From assembly GCA_045222555.1 (NCBI GenBank), contig JBGUYY010000068.1, positions 72,042-136,041 of the forward strand: a stretch of DNA of 64,000 nt, given 5' to 3'. A model generated the notes under the pieces. That model was not told the origin of the DNA and ran no database searches. It saw nothing but the letters and a program-made list of their open reading frames with translations. Origin of the DNA: UBA1756 sp045222555 (GTDB lineage Bacteria > Bacteroidota > Bacteroidia > Bacteroidales > WCHB1-69). Shown here in pieces: positions 1 through 7,996 of this stretch. Position 1 is the first letter of the stretch. Every line of letters starts with the position of its first letter. The position numbers and the translations under genes were made by a program.

Positions 1-993
1 TGCACTGAGGGCGACTCCCACTACTGGGGCGTCTGGTGGGGCGAGCAACCCTTCGAGATGTGGTACAGCAAAACTGGCCGCTTCATGTCGGAGTATGGCT
101 TCCAGAGCTACCCCGACCTCCGCACCCTCCAAACGGTGATGCCCGACACGGCTCTCCACCTCGGCAGTCCCGAACTGAACAACCATCAGAAGCACGCCCG
201 CGGCGTTCAGATTATCGACAAAGCGATGAACCAGTATTTCTATCGTCCTGACAATCTGGAAGATTATGTGTATGTCAGTCAGTTGGTGCAGGCCTACGGC
301 ATTGGCATGGCGCTGGAGGAGCACCGCCGCCGCAGTCCGTACTGTATGGGCACGCTGATGTGGCAGCTCAACGACTGCTGGCCCGTCGCCTCGTGGAGCT
401 GCATCGACTACTACGGACGGCGCAAAGCCCTCTACTACGAGATGAAACGGCAGTTCGAGCCGGTCATCATCGCCTGCGACACGATGCAAGACGGCAAACT
501 GCCCATCTATGTCGTGAGCGACCACATGAACGTTGGCGACACGTTGAAATGCTCCCTCACGTTGAGCCTTTGCCGGATGGACGGTACCGTCATGGATGAA
601 GAAATTACTGACAATCTGGAAGTTTTTGCCAACCGCCCCGTTCATTTCATTGACTATACTGGTGCGGCGCAACTCGACAGCAACGACCTCCGAAGCTGCT
701 ATTTGCGCATCAAATGTCATGATATCACACAGAAAATCAAATTCTTCTGTTATCCCGGCGAGCTTAAACTTCCTGAAGCAGAGATTAATGTGCGCCGCAT
801 TGACGACAATACAGTGGAGGTCAGCAGCAGCGTGTTGCAGTACGGCGTGGAGTTGTCGGCCAACGTGGACGGATACTTTGAGGACAACTACTTCATATTG
901 CTGCCGAACGAACCAAAGCGGGTGCATTTCACCCCGAAAGAGGAAATCAAGGGGAATGTGGTGTTTTCGGTGAAATCTTTTAAAATGCCTTAA
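1..993 (+). CDS. beta-mannosidase (GH2), C-terminal part
   Basis: This is the 3' end of a gene that begins left of the window; the frame is open from base 1 and gives 330 residues before TAA. The segment FMSEYGFQS matches the catalytic-nucleophile motif of glycoside hydrolase family 2 beta-mannosidases, with the Glu encoded at 91-93. The following LMWQLNDCWP and the WSCIDYYGRRKALYY stretch are also typical of this group, which removes terminal beta-1,4-mannose from manno-oligosaccharides or glycoprotein glycans. The remaining 170 residues look like the C-terminal beta-sandwich domains. The N-terminal domains, acid/base residue and any signal peptide are outside the window. It converges on aroE with a 7-nt gap. 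Confidence 0.88.
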   Translation, partial: CTEGDSHYWGVWWGEQPFEMWYSKTGRFMSEYGFQSYPDLRTLQTVMPDTALHLGSPELNNHQKHARGVQIIDKAMNQYFYRPDNLEDYVYVSQLVQAYGIGMALEEHRRRSPYCMGTLMWQLNDCWPVASWSCIDYYGRRKALYYEMKRQFEPVIIACDTMQDGKLPIYVVSDHMNVGDTLKCSLTLSLCRMDGTVMDEEITDNLEVFANRPVHFIDYTGAAQLDSNDLRSCYLRIKCHDITQKIKFFCYPGELKLPEAEINVRRIDDNTVEVSSSVLQYGVELSANVDGYFEDNYFILLPNEPKRVHFTPKEEIKGNVVFSVKSFKMP

Positions 994-1000
994 ACAGGGG

Positions 1001-1762
1001 CTATTGCGTATCTTTATCCTTCTCTTGCCAGAAGCGCCAACTGGCTTCGGCTTGTCCGATCAGCATGGGCAGACCATTGAAGGTGGAGGCACCTTGTACT
1101 TTCCCTTTTTGGAGAAAGGTCGTGACTTCCGGGCGGTAAATCAGATCGATGAGGAGGTGTTGGGGGGTGATGGCAGAGTAGGGAAGTGGCAGACATGCGT
1201 TGCAGTCCGCCCCCATGCCCACAGGTGTTGCGTTGATGATGAGAGGGTTTTGTTGGATGATATCCGTAGTGATGTCGTTGTATGTGAGACGATTCTGACC
1301 TGCAGTCCGTGAAACGAAGGTATAGCAGATGCTGCGTTGTACCAACGTGTAGGCAACGGCCTTCGCCGCTCCGCCGGTTCCTAATACCAAAGCGTGCTCA
1401 GGAATGGGCGTGTTGATGTGGTCTAGCAGGAGGCCAAATCCTTCGCAGTCGGTGTTGTGCCCTGTCAGCACGATGCGTCCGCCAGCACGATGAATCCTTA
1501 TCGTGTTCACCGCCCCGATGGCTTGCGCCGCTGGAGTCAGCTGGTCCATGTATGGAAGTACAGCCTCTTTGAAGGGATGCGTGACATTCAGTCCAACCAG
1601 ATTCTTCTCCCGTTCTATCAAAAGCGGAAAATCAGTGATGGATGGAATGGGGAATAATTGGTATACAGCATCTTTTATGTCTTCTCTTTCAAATTTTTTC
1701 TGAAAAAAAAGTGGAGAAAGACTTTGTTTGATGGGGTTTCCGATGAGACCGAAAATGCGCAC
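1001..1762 (-). CDS. aroE: shikimate dehydrogenase
   Basis: 253 residues, slightly shorter than the usual 270. It reduces 3-dehydroshikimate to shikimate with NADPH in the aromatic amino acid (chorismate) pathway in the cytoplasm. Visible family marks are SLSP (residues 14-17) for substrate carboxylate binding, NVTHPFKE with the catalytic Lys at 65, NTDCEGF with the partner Asp at 105, and the dinucleotide loop GTGGAAKA (128-135). The start ATG lies 2 nt after the stop of the upstream dedA-like gene, which implies co-transcription and probably translational coupling. All essential residues appear intact. Confidence 0.95.
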   Translation of the reverse strand: MRIFGLIGNPIKQSLSPLFFQKKFEREDIKDAVYQLFPIPSITDFPLLIEREKNLVGLNVTHPFKEAVLPYMDQLTPAAQAIGAVNTIRIHRAGGRIVLTGHNTDCEGFGLLLDHINTPIPEHALVLGTGGAAKAVAYTLVQRSICYTFVSRTAGQNRLTYNDITTDIIQQNPLIINATPVGMGADCNACLPLPYSAITPQHLLIDLIYRPEVTTFLQKGKVQGASTFNGLPMLIGQAEASWRFWQEKDKDTQ

Positions 1763-1764
1763 GG

Positions 1765-2583
1765 TTATTTCGCTTTTTCTTTCTTTTTTCTCATTCCTTT
1801 ATAAATAAGATAGCCGACAAACAGCACACCCAAAATGAGAAGTCCCCACTTAATATATACATAGTATTCTTCGATGAGGGCTTTGTTGCCTTGCAGCACG
1901 TAGCCGATGATGGCGAGAATGGTGTTCCAGAGTCCTGCTCCCAATGCTGTGTAGCCGATGAAGGGGAGGATGGGCATTTTCGACAATCCGGCGGGGATGG
2001 AGATGAGCTGTCGAATGCCTGGCACCAACCTTCCAACGAAGGTGGAAGAGTTGCCATGTTCCACAAAATAGCTCTCTGCCCTTTCAATCTTTTCTTTGCT
2101 GAGCAACAGCAGATGTCCCACTTTGCTGTCGGCGAACCAATACACGATGGGGCGGCCCAAGAAGAAGGAGAGGTAGTAGTTGATGAGTGCGCCGATAATG
2201 GCACCGAGGGTGGCGAATAGTACGATGATGATGATATTCAGCCAGTTGTATTGGGTTGGATGGATGTTGGACTCTTCATCGCAGGCTTTCCATGCGGCGG
2301 GTGGCACCACCACTTCCGAAGGGAATGGGATGAAGGAACTTTCGATACCCATCAGCAGGGTGACTGTTCCGTAGTTGAGGTGGTCGTAGTACCAATACAC
2401 CACGCGGTCGGTGATGCCGGTGTCTTTGGCGGGCACTACAAAACCGGCATCGTTGTCAGATGCCGGTTTTGAAAGGTTTTCTTTTTGTTGTACATTGTCG
2501 GCTTGCGCGCAAGCTGTAGTGTGTAAGTTCAGGAAAATGCTGCAGGCAATAAATGCGACAAGCAGAGGCAGGTGTCGTTTCAT
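1765..2583 (-). CDS. DedA-family (SNARE-associated/VTT) membrane protein
   Basis: 272 residues with an N-terminal hydrophobic signal-like segment, then a VTT/DedA domain. The motifs FIPFPSEVVVPPAA and GRLVPGIRQLISIPAGLSKMP-like region are the two re-entrant halves typical of DedA proteins, which are implicated in phospholipid (undecaprenyl-phosphate or phosphatidylethanolamine) translocation across the inner membrane. Four or more hydrophobic helices are visible and the tail is Lys-rich, as expected for a cytoplasmic end. An extra periplasmic segment of about 45 polar residues lies between the signal region and the domain. It sits between a TPR gene and aroE in a minus-strand run with short gaps. 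Confidence 0.85.
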   Translation of the reverse strand: MKRHLPLLVAFIACSIFLNLHTTACAQADNVQQKENLSKPASDNDAGFVVPAKDTGITDRVVYWYYDHLNYGTVTLLMGIESSFIPFPSEVVVPPAAWKACDEESNIHPTQYNWLNIIIIVLFATLGAIIGALINYYLSFFLGRPIVYWFADSKVGHLLLLSKEKIERAESYFVEHGNSSTFVGRLVPGIRQLISIPAGLSKMPILPFIGYTALGAGLWNTILAIIGYVLQGNKALIEEYYVYIKWGLLILGVLFVGYLIYKGMRKKKEKAK

Positions 2584-2602
2584 TCGGCTTTCTGCTATCA
2601 GA

Positions 2603-3778
2603 TTATTGGAGTTCTGCAGGAATTTCTTTCTTGAGTTGCAGACCGGTTTGTCTCAGAATGTTGTTGTTGGTCTGGTCGTTCTTGTTGAGTGAGTATGACT
2701 TGAGTGCCCATGTGTAGGCTTTATCCATAGCCACCTCTTGTTCGGCTTTGTATTTGTCAACAAGTTTGAGACGATCATCCATGCTGAGTTCTTTATGTGA
2801 CATGGCGCCATTGGAGAGGGTTCCCAGTTCAGCGGCTTGCATGAAGTAATTGTATGCGACCATGCTGTTGAGGGCAAAACTTTCGGGGTTATGGACCAGT
2901 GCGGAATCCAGCAGTTCAGAGGCTTTTTCGAATCCTTTTGCATCTACGAGATAGTTGGCGCAGTCGGCCATGACAGCGGTGTCTTTCGTATATTTCATGA
3001 CATTCTTGAGGCATTTCTCCAGTTGTGTGGAATCGCCGGTGGCGACAAGGTAGCCGAGTTCAAGTGCGTAGATATTGCCTCTTTTTTCCTTGTCCACATA
3101 TTTTTTGGCTGCTTTGAGAATTTCACCGCATTTTACGGTATCTTTGGCATTTCTGTACATGTTGTATGCAATGCGGTAGATCACATCGTAGTTGGTGTTG
3201 ATGGCGATGGCGTCGTCAATAGCTGCTTTTTGTGCAGCTTCGTCATTCTCATTACGTCCGATTTGCCAGAGGAAGTAATAGGCATAGCTGATGTATACTT
3301 TCATGCTTTCATCTGCACGGAATGCTTTTGCAGCATCGGAAAGATATTTTTTGGCTTTTGCGTAGTCTTGTTTGTTGAAGGCATCCATACCTATGGTATA
3401 CATCTCGCTGCCACAGCTCACCTGACCATTTTTCGGATCTACAAGGCCGTTGATGGTCTCAAGTTTGGGGTTGATCTCCAAAGCTTTATAGAAGCTTTCA
3501 TAAGCCGTGAAGATGGCATCCGGATAGCGGGTGACGTATTCGGGGTTTTTCTTCACACGTTCTTTGTCACGTTCGTAAATTCTCAGATACACGTTGCCGC
3601 GGTACAACCATGCGGTGGCATCGTTCTGATAAGTGGAGATTTGCATGCATTCTTCAATTTTCTTTTGCGCTCCCGCGATGTTGTTGTTTTGGAGCAGCAG
3701 CCAAACGTCGTTCACGTTCTGTGCATTCAGACTGATGGCGAGGATGCTGACAAGCGCTGCTAAGAATAACTTTTTCAT
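2603..3778 (-). CDS. exported TPR-repeat protein (paralogue 1)
   Basis: 391 residues beginning with a clear signal peptide (MKKLFLAALVSILAISLNAQ) and followed by alpha-helical tetratricopeptide-like repeats across the rest. It is probably periplasmic and acts in protein-protein contacts, but no enzymatic motif is seen and the partner is unknown. The N-terminal 110 residues align by eye with the neighbouring gene at 3819-5003 (shared pattern TAWLYRGN versus NTWLYKAN, then YP-A-SFYKALEIN versus YPTAARDSYKAFKKAEELN), so the two are tandem paralogues. The gap to the next gene (dedA-like) is 19 nt, which suggests one transcript. Confidence 0.8.
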   Translation of the reverse strand: MKKLFLAALVSILAISLNAQNVNDVWLLLQNNNIAGAQKKIEECMQISTYQNDATAWLYRGNVYLRIYERDKERVKKNPEYVTRYPDAIFTAYESFYKALEINPKLETINGLVDPKNGQVSCGSEMYTIGMDAFNKQDYAKAKKYLSDAAKAFRADESMKVYISYAYYFLWQIGRNENDEAAQKAAIDDAIAINTNYDVIYRIAYNMYRNAKDTVKCGEILKAAKKYVDKEKRGNIYALELGYLVATGDSTQLEKCLKNVMKYTKDTAVMADCANYLVDAKGFEKASELLDSALVHNPESFALNSMVAYNYFMQAAELGTLSNGAMSHKELSMDDRLKLVDKYKAEQEVAMDKAYTWALKSYSLNKNDQTNNNILRQTGLQLKKEIPAELQ

Positions 3779-3818
3779 GATGATAATGATTAAAAGGTTA
3801 TTGTTTTATTCTGATTGA

Positions 3819-5003
3819 TTATTCCAATTGTTTGATTTTCTGGTCGATGGCGTTAGCTTTGTCGTCTTGGAGAAGTCGGAGGTAAATTTGTTTGAGTCTT
3901 TTGAGTACGGTGAGGTCGTTGGGGGTGCCGATGAGGGCTGCTTCGAAGTATTCTGCCGCACGGGCAAGGTATTCATCGCTTTTCTTGCGTAATGTCGGAT
4001 AGACATTCTCTTTGTCGTTGAGTTTAATCTTTTCAGCTTCGAGGTAGGTGCGTTCTCCAAGGTTGGAGCAGCACACGCCGAGGTTGTGTGCGATGGTGCT
4101 GTTGTCGGGAGACTGGCGGTAAGCCTTTACCAGCAGCTGTTCGGCCTCTTCATACATGTCGTTTTTGATGTAGAGGTTGGCTGCGCTGATGGCGCTTTCG
4201 GGCGAGCGTACCACGGAAGCGGGAAGGTTTTTCAGTTTTTCAATACCTTTGTTAGTATCTCCCATCCAGAAATAGTAATCGGCTTCAGCCACACGGAGGG
4301 AAGCGCTTTCTGGATCTTTTTGTAAACCTTTGGAAATTAAATTGTAAACACCGTCTTTGTCGCCGGCTTCTTTATAACTATCTACCAATCCTACAAAAAC
4401 ATTGGCATTTTCTGAACCGTCGTCCAGCGATTTTTGGAAATAGATGCGGGCGTTGGCGGGGTCATCCAGCATCGTATAGACATAGGCGCAGTAGTAGTAA
4501 AGTTCTCCTTTCAGGGGGTAGGAGGGCGGAGTCTTAAGCTCGTAGCTGTCAACGGCGAGGAGAAGCGCATCACGGGCGGCCTCGAAATTCTTGGCGGTCA
4601 TCTCATCCACTCCTTCAATGAAGAGCATCGGGTACATCACCGGCATGGCCTGGAAGGGAGAGTACATGTCGGTGGCCTCGATGTTTTTGTTGAGTTCCTC
4701 CGCTTTTTTGAAGGCCTTGTACGAATCGCGGGCTGCCGTGGGGTATTCGTATTTATAGTTGGCATCTTTCACCCGTTGGTTGTATTCATTCAAGGCAAGG
4801 TTGTATTCAATGTTGGCCTTGTAGAGCCATGTGTTGGCTTTCCCTGCATATTTCTCATCTTTAATACACTCGTCAATACACTCCTTGGCCTTCACAAAAT
4901 CTTTCTCATAATAAAGATTGTAGGCGCGCATGGGCGTGTTCTTCTGTGCCATCACCGAGAGGGTGACGATGGAGAAGAGGAGGATCAGTGCTGTGCGTTT
5001 CAT
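3819..5003 (-). CDS. exported TPR-repeat protein (paralogue 2)
   Basis: 394 residues with signal peptide MKRTALILLFSIVTLSVMAQ and repeated helical TPR-like units (for example AKARYYF-type and ESAISAANLYIKNDMYEEAEQLL). Probably periplasmic. It is first in a minus-strand run that continues through its paralogue, the DedA protein and aroE. A TATTTTTG -7 promoter box lies about 20 nt upstream of the start. No catalytic residues are recognisable; a scaffold or chaperone-like role is inferred from the repeats only. Confidence 0.8.
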   Translation of the reverse strand: MKRTALILLFSIVTLSVMAQKNTPMRAYNLYYEKDFVKAKECIDECIKDEKYAGKANTWLYKANIEYNLALNEYNQRVKDANYKYEYPTAARDSYKAFKKAEELNKNIEATDMYSPFQAMPVMYPMLFIEGVDEMTAKNFEAARDALLLAVDSYELKTPPSYPLKGELYYYCAYVYTMLDDPANARIYFQKSLDDGSENANVFVGLVDSYKEAGDKDGVYNLISKGLQKDPESASLRVAEADYYFWMGDTNKGIEKLKNLPASVVRSPESAISAANLYIKNDMYEEAEQLLVKAYRQSPDNSTIAHNLGVCCSNLGERTYLEAEKIKLNDKENVYPTLRKKSDEYLARAAEYFEAALIGTPNDLTVLKRLKQIYLRLLQDDKANAIDQKIKQLE

Positions 5004-5022
5004 ATATTATTTTTAAAGTTTG

Positions 5023-5030
5023 CAAAAATA
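5023..5030 (-). promoter_or_regulatory. -7 promoter box for the TPR gene run
   Basis: On the minus strand this reads TATTTTTG, the Bacteroidota primary-sigma -7 element (TAnnTTTG), ending 20 nt before the start codon at 5003. Inferred from consensus and position. Confidence 0.6.
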
Positions 5031-5051
5031 CATTTTTTTTTTGAATCGCCA

Positions 5052-6185
5052 TCAACGTTTTCCAGCATAGAGGTCATAACGGAGAAACTTGCACTCCAAG
5101 GCGCCGTTGTAGAGGGTTGTTTTTTTGGATGGATGAAGTCCTATGTGTTTGATAGCTTGCATGTTGGAGCTGATGATGTGGGCGGTGCATCCCGCATATT
5201 TTTGCTTGAGGGTATCGCCGATTTCAGTATAGAATTCTTCAATCTCTTCCATGTCGAGGCGTTCGCCATAGGGCGGATTAAAGATGAGAACGGAAGGAAC
5301 GCGTTTGGGCTGGGTGTCGCGCATAGCTTTCCGGAAGAGGTGTATGAAGTCGGAGAGGCGTGCGGCTTTCACGTTGGCCTCTGCCATGCCGAGGAAGCGG
5401 GCGGAGATGTCAGATCCGTAGAAGTTGACGGGCACGTCGTCGAGGATGTCGGCCTCATCGGTGATGCGGTGCCACAGCTTGCGGTCGAAGTTTTTCCACC
5501 GTTCGAAGCCGTAATGGTCGCGGAAGAAGCCGGCGGGGATATGGAGGGCCTGCATGGCGGCCTCGATGAGGATGGTGCCGGAGCCGCACATCGGGTCGAT
5601 TAGGTCGCAGTCGGCCTGCCAGCCCGATAGTTTCACCATGGCGGCGGCCACTACCTCGCTGATCTGTGCCGGGTGGGTGGAGACGCGGTATCCGCGCTTG
5701 TGCAGCGACTCGCCGGAACTGTCGAGGAAGAGTGCGGCGTGGTTGTTGTAGATGTGGAGGTGGAACTGCACGTCGGGATTCTCCTTGTCCACCGAGGGGC
5801 GCTGGTCGAACTTGTCGCGGAAACGGTCGCACACGGCATCTTTGGCCAACTGTGCGGCAAACAGCGGCGTGCGGAACATCGTGCCGCTCATGGTGACGCT
5901 GAAAGCCAGCGTGTCGGAGGCATCCATCAGCTTTTCGGCAGGATACTTGAAAATCTGCTCATAAAACTGTTTGTTGTCGCGGAAGGTGAACTCGTGCACC
6001 TGCCACAGGATGCGTAGGGCATAGCGGCAGAAGTAGTTAGCGCGGTACATCATCGCCAGGTCGCCCTCGAACTCCACGGCTCTTGTGCCAACCTGACAGT
6101 TGGACGCTCCCATCGCAATGAGTTCTTCTTTTAGAATCTCCTCTAAACCGGCGTATGTTTTGGCAACAAATTTTTCTGAATCCAT
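5052..6185 (-). CDS. THUMP-domain class I RNA methyltransferase (RlmL N-terminal type)
   Basis: 377 residues. The N-terminal 160 residues have the THUMP RNA-binding pattern; the C-terminal half is a Rossmann-like SAM methyltransferase with DPMCGSGTILIEAA (motif I) and the catalytic FNPPYGERL (NPPY, N2-guanine or N6-adenine type). The arrangement matches the m2G2445 half of 23S rRNA methyltransferase RlmL, without the second (RlmK) half found in gammaproteobacteria. The target base is inferred from family, not from sequence. It follows batD by 17 nt and is probably the last gene of the bat transcript. Confidence 0.88.
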   Translation of the reverse strand: MDSEKFVAKTYAGLEEILKEELIAMGASNCQVGTRAVEFEGDLAMMYRANYFCRYALRILWQVHEFTFRDNKQFYEQIFKYPAEKLMDASDTLAFSVTMSGTMFRTPLFAAQLAKDAVCDRFRDKFDQRPSVDKENPDVQFHLHIYNNHAALFLDSSGESLHKRGYRVSTHPAQISEVVAAAMVKLSGWQADCDLIDPMCGSGTILIEAAMQALHIPAGFFRDHYGFERWKNFDRKLWHRITDEADILDDVPVNFYGSDISARFLGMAEANVKAARLSDFIHLFRKAMRDTQPKRVPSVLIFNPPYGERLDMEEIEEFYTEIGDTLKQKYAGCTAHIISSNMQAIKHIGLHPSKKTTLYNGALECKFLRYDLYAGKR

Positions 6186-6202
6186 GGTGATAAATGTAGG
6201 GG

Positions 6203-7972
6203 TTATTTCTTTTCCATACGGGTGATGAATCCGCTGGCCTGTTCAAAAAGTTGGCTCATCATCTCCGCCTTGTCGCCCGGCGCGAAACGGGCGTACTCGC
6301 AATCGTTGAGGGTAGCTGTAAACTGTGCGATATCCTCTTCGCTCATTCCTTTGTCAATGAGTTTGTTGCGTACGGCGTCGATGGAGAGGTCGGAGAGGGG
6401 GATGCGGAACTTGTGGCCCAGATAATCCCACAGGGCATGGGATATCTCCTCGAAGAAGGCGGCATCCTGTCCGGCGGTCATCAGCTTGCGGGCTTTTTTG
6501 AGACGGCGTGCCGCAATGCGGTTGGCATGGCGCACCTTCTTTTTCGTCTTGTCGCCTTTCTTAGAATGGGAACGGATGAGTCGGATGATGACCAAGACGA
6601 GGATGAGTAGCAGTATCAGGCTGGGAATGAGGATGAAAAGCCACAGATATTTTGTGAAGAACGCTTTTACGGCGCTGCCAATGTCGGTGGGTTGCACCTC
6701 GCCCTCTTTTTTGTTGCGTTCCAGCGTTTCATTTTCGCCCTTGACTGCGATGGTGTATTTTTCGGTGGTGAGTTTTTTGTAGGATTTGGCTTCAGGGTCG
6801 AAATAGGTGATGGTAGTGGCGGGGATTTCGTAAGTGCCTTTTTTTCTGGGGATGAGGACATATTTGAGAATGCGTTTTCCTCCCACGCTGTTCCCGCTGG
6901 CGTTGATCTGGTCGTCCACGCTGGGGTCGGTGACATCAAAGCCTTCGGGGAACTGGAAGTCGGGATTGTCGGCCAGCTGGAGGCTGCCTTTTCCGGAAAT
7001 GGTGACGGTGAAGTCGATGGCGTCGTTGACGTTGACCTCGGTGGGTGACAGTTCAGAGGTGAGGGAGAATTTTCCAACCAACCCGCCGAAAGAGGAAGTT
7101 TTGCCTTGTATGGGCAATGCTTTGACATTCAGTGTGATGGAATTGGACTGGATTTTTTTCTTGGTCACATTCCGCCAGAAACTTCCCGTAAGCATTTCCA
7201 TTTCGATGCTGAGCGGCGTGATGGTGAGGGAGCCGCTTTTTTGCGGTGCGACGACGGTTTTGTAAATTTCGCGAACCTCATAACGCTTGCCATCAATGGT
7301 TTCAATGGTGGGTTTGGGCGTTTTGTTGGGGTCGTCTATGCGATACGACCACAGGTTGCTCTGTTGTGGCCATTTGATGTCGTTGGCCTGCCACTGGGCG
7401 ACATTGTAGGTGTAGAGTTTGTAGGTGACGATAACGGTTTCACCATAATAGGGGGAGGTGTTGGAGGCGAAGGCCTTGACAAATATGTCGTAATTCTGCT
7501 GCTGGCCAGAACGTTGTGGCTCGTTCCACGCGTCGTTGAAAAAGTCGTCGAAAATGCTGCGGCGGGTCTGTTGTTGCTGCCGTTGCTGGGTCTGCTGGTC
7601 TTCCTTGGTGACTTCGATGCTGACGGCGTTGCTCTTGATGTTTTTGCCATTCACGTTACAGGTTACGCCCGGAATGGTCTGCACGCCGGTTTTGGTGGGT
7701 TTGAGAACGTAGGTGAAAGTACAGGTGAAGGTGCTGGACTGCTGACCGTTGACGAAGCTGATAGACTGTGAGGTACTGCTGGAGGGACCGTTCACTTTCT
7801 GGAAGTTGCCGAAGTCGGCGGAGGCCACTTTACCGTTCTGATCGATGGTGACAGTGTATTGGAACTGCTGGTTGATGCCCACTTTGACGGGGGCTTTGGC
7901 CGTGCAGTTCTGGGCCACCAGCGGTGCTATGGTCCAGAGGAGTATGGTGATGAAGGTGAGGATTTTTTTCAT
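6203..7972 (-). CDS. batD: BatD-like protein
   Basis: 589 residues: signal peptide (MKKILTFITILLWTIAPLVAQ), periplasmic Ig-like beta domains containing a Gln/Arg-rich linker at about 130-150, a strong transmembrane helix near 440-465 (YLWLFILIPSLILLLILVLV), then a basic cytoplasmic tail ending in a helical domain. This is the layout of BatD, part of the Bacteroides aerotolerance cluster linked to oxygen and envelope stress tolerance. Its place right behind the BatB-BatC gene (24-nt gap) supports the call. The exact biochemical function of BatD is not established. Confidence 0.88.
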   Translation of the reverse strand: MKKILTFITILLWTIAPLVAQNCTAKAPVKVGINQQFQYTVTIDQNGKVASADFGNFQKVNGPSSSTSQSISFVNGQQSSTFTCTFTYVLKPTKTGVQTIPGVTCNVNGKNIKSNAVSIEVTKEDQQTQQRQQQQTRRSIFDDFFNDAWNEPQRSGQQQNYDIFVKAFASNTSPYYGETVIVTYKLYTYNVAQWQANDIKWPQQSNLWSYRIDDPNKTPKPTIETIDGKRYEVREIYKTVVAPQKSGSLTITPLSIEMEMLTGSFWRNVTKKKIQSNSITLNVKALPIQGKTSSFGGLVGKFSLTSELSPTEVNVNDAIDFTVTISGKGSLQLADNPDFQFPEGFDVTDPSVDDQINASGNSVGGKRILKYVLIPRKKGTYEIPATTITYFDPEAKSYKKLTTEKYTIAVKGENETLERNKKEGEVQPTDIGSAVKAFFTKYLWLFILIPSLILLLILVLVIIRLIRSHSKKGDKTKKKVRHANRIAARRLKKARKLMTAGQDAAFFEEISHALWDYLGHKFRIPLSDLSIDAVRNKLIDKGMSEEDIAQFTATLNDCEYARFAPGDKAEMMSQLFEQASGFITRMEKK

Positions 7973-7996
7973 AAGGCATCGTTCTGCTTGTGGGTG

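Noticed and set aside
2837..3763. Plus-strand open frame of 308 codons, His/Val/Phe-rich
   Set aside because: Shadow of the TPR gene on the minus strand; no start context or family features.
4434..5603. Plus-strand open frame of 389 codons
   Set aside because: Opposite to a TPR gene and the RNA methyltransferase, both with clear family motifs; the frame spans an intergenic gap and promoter.
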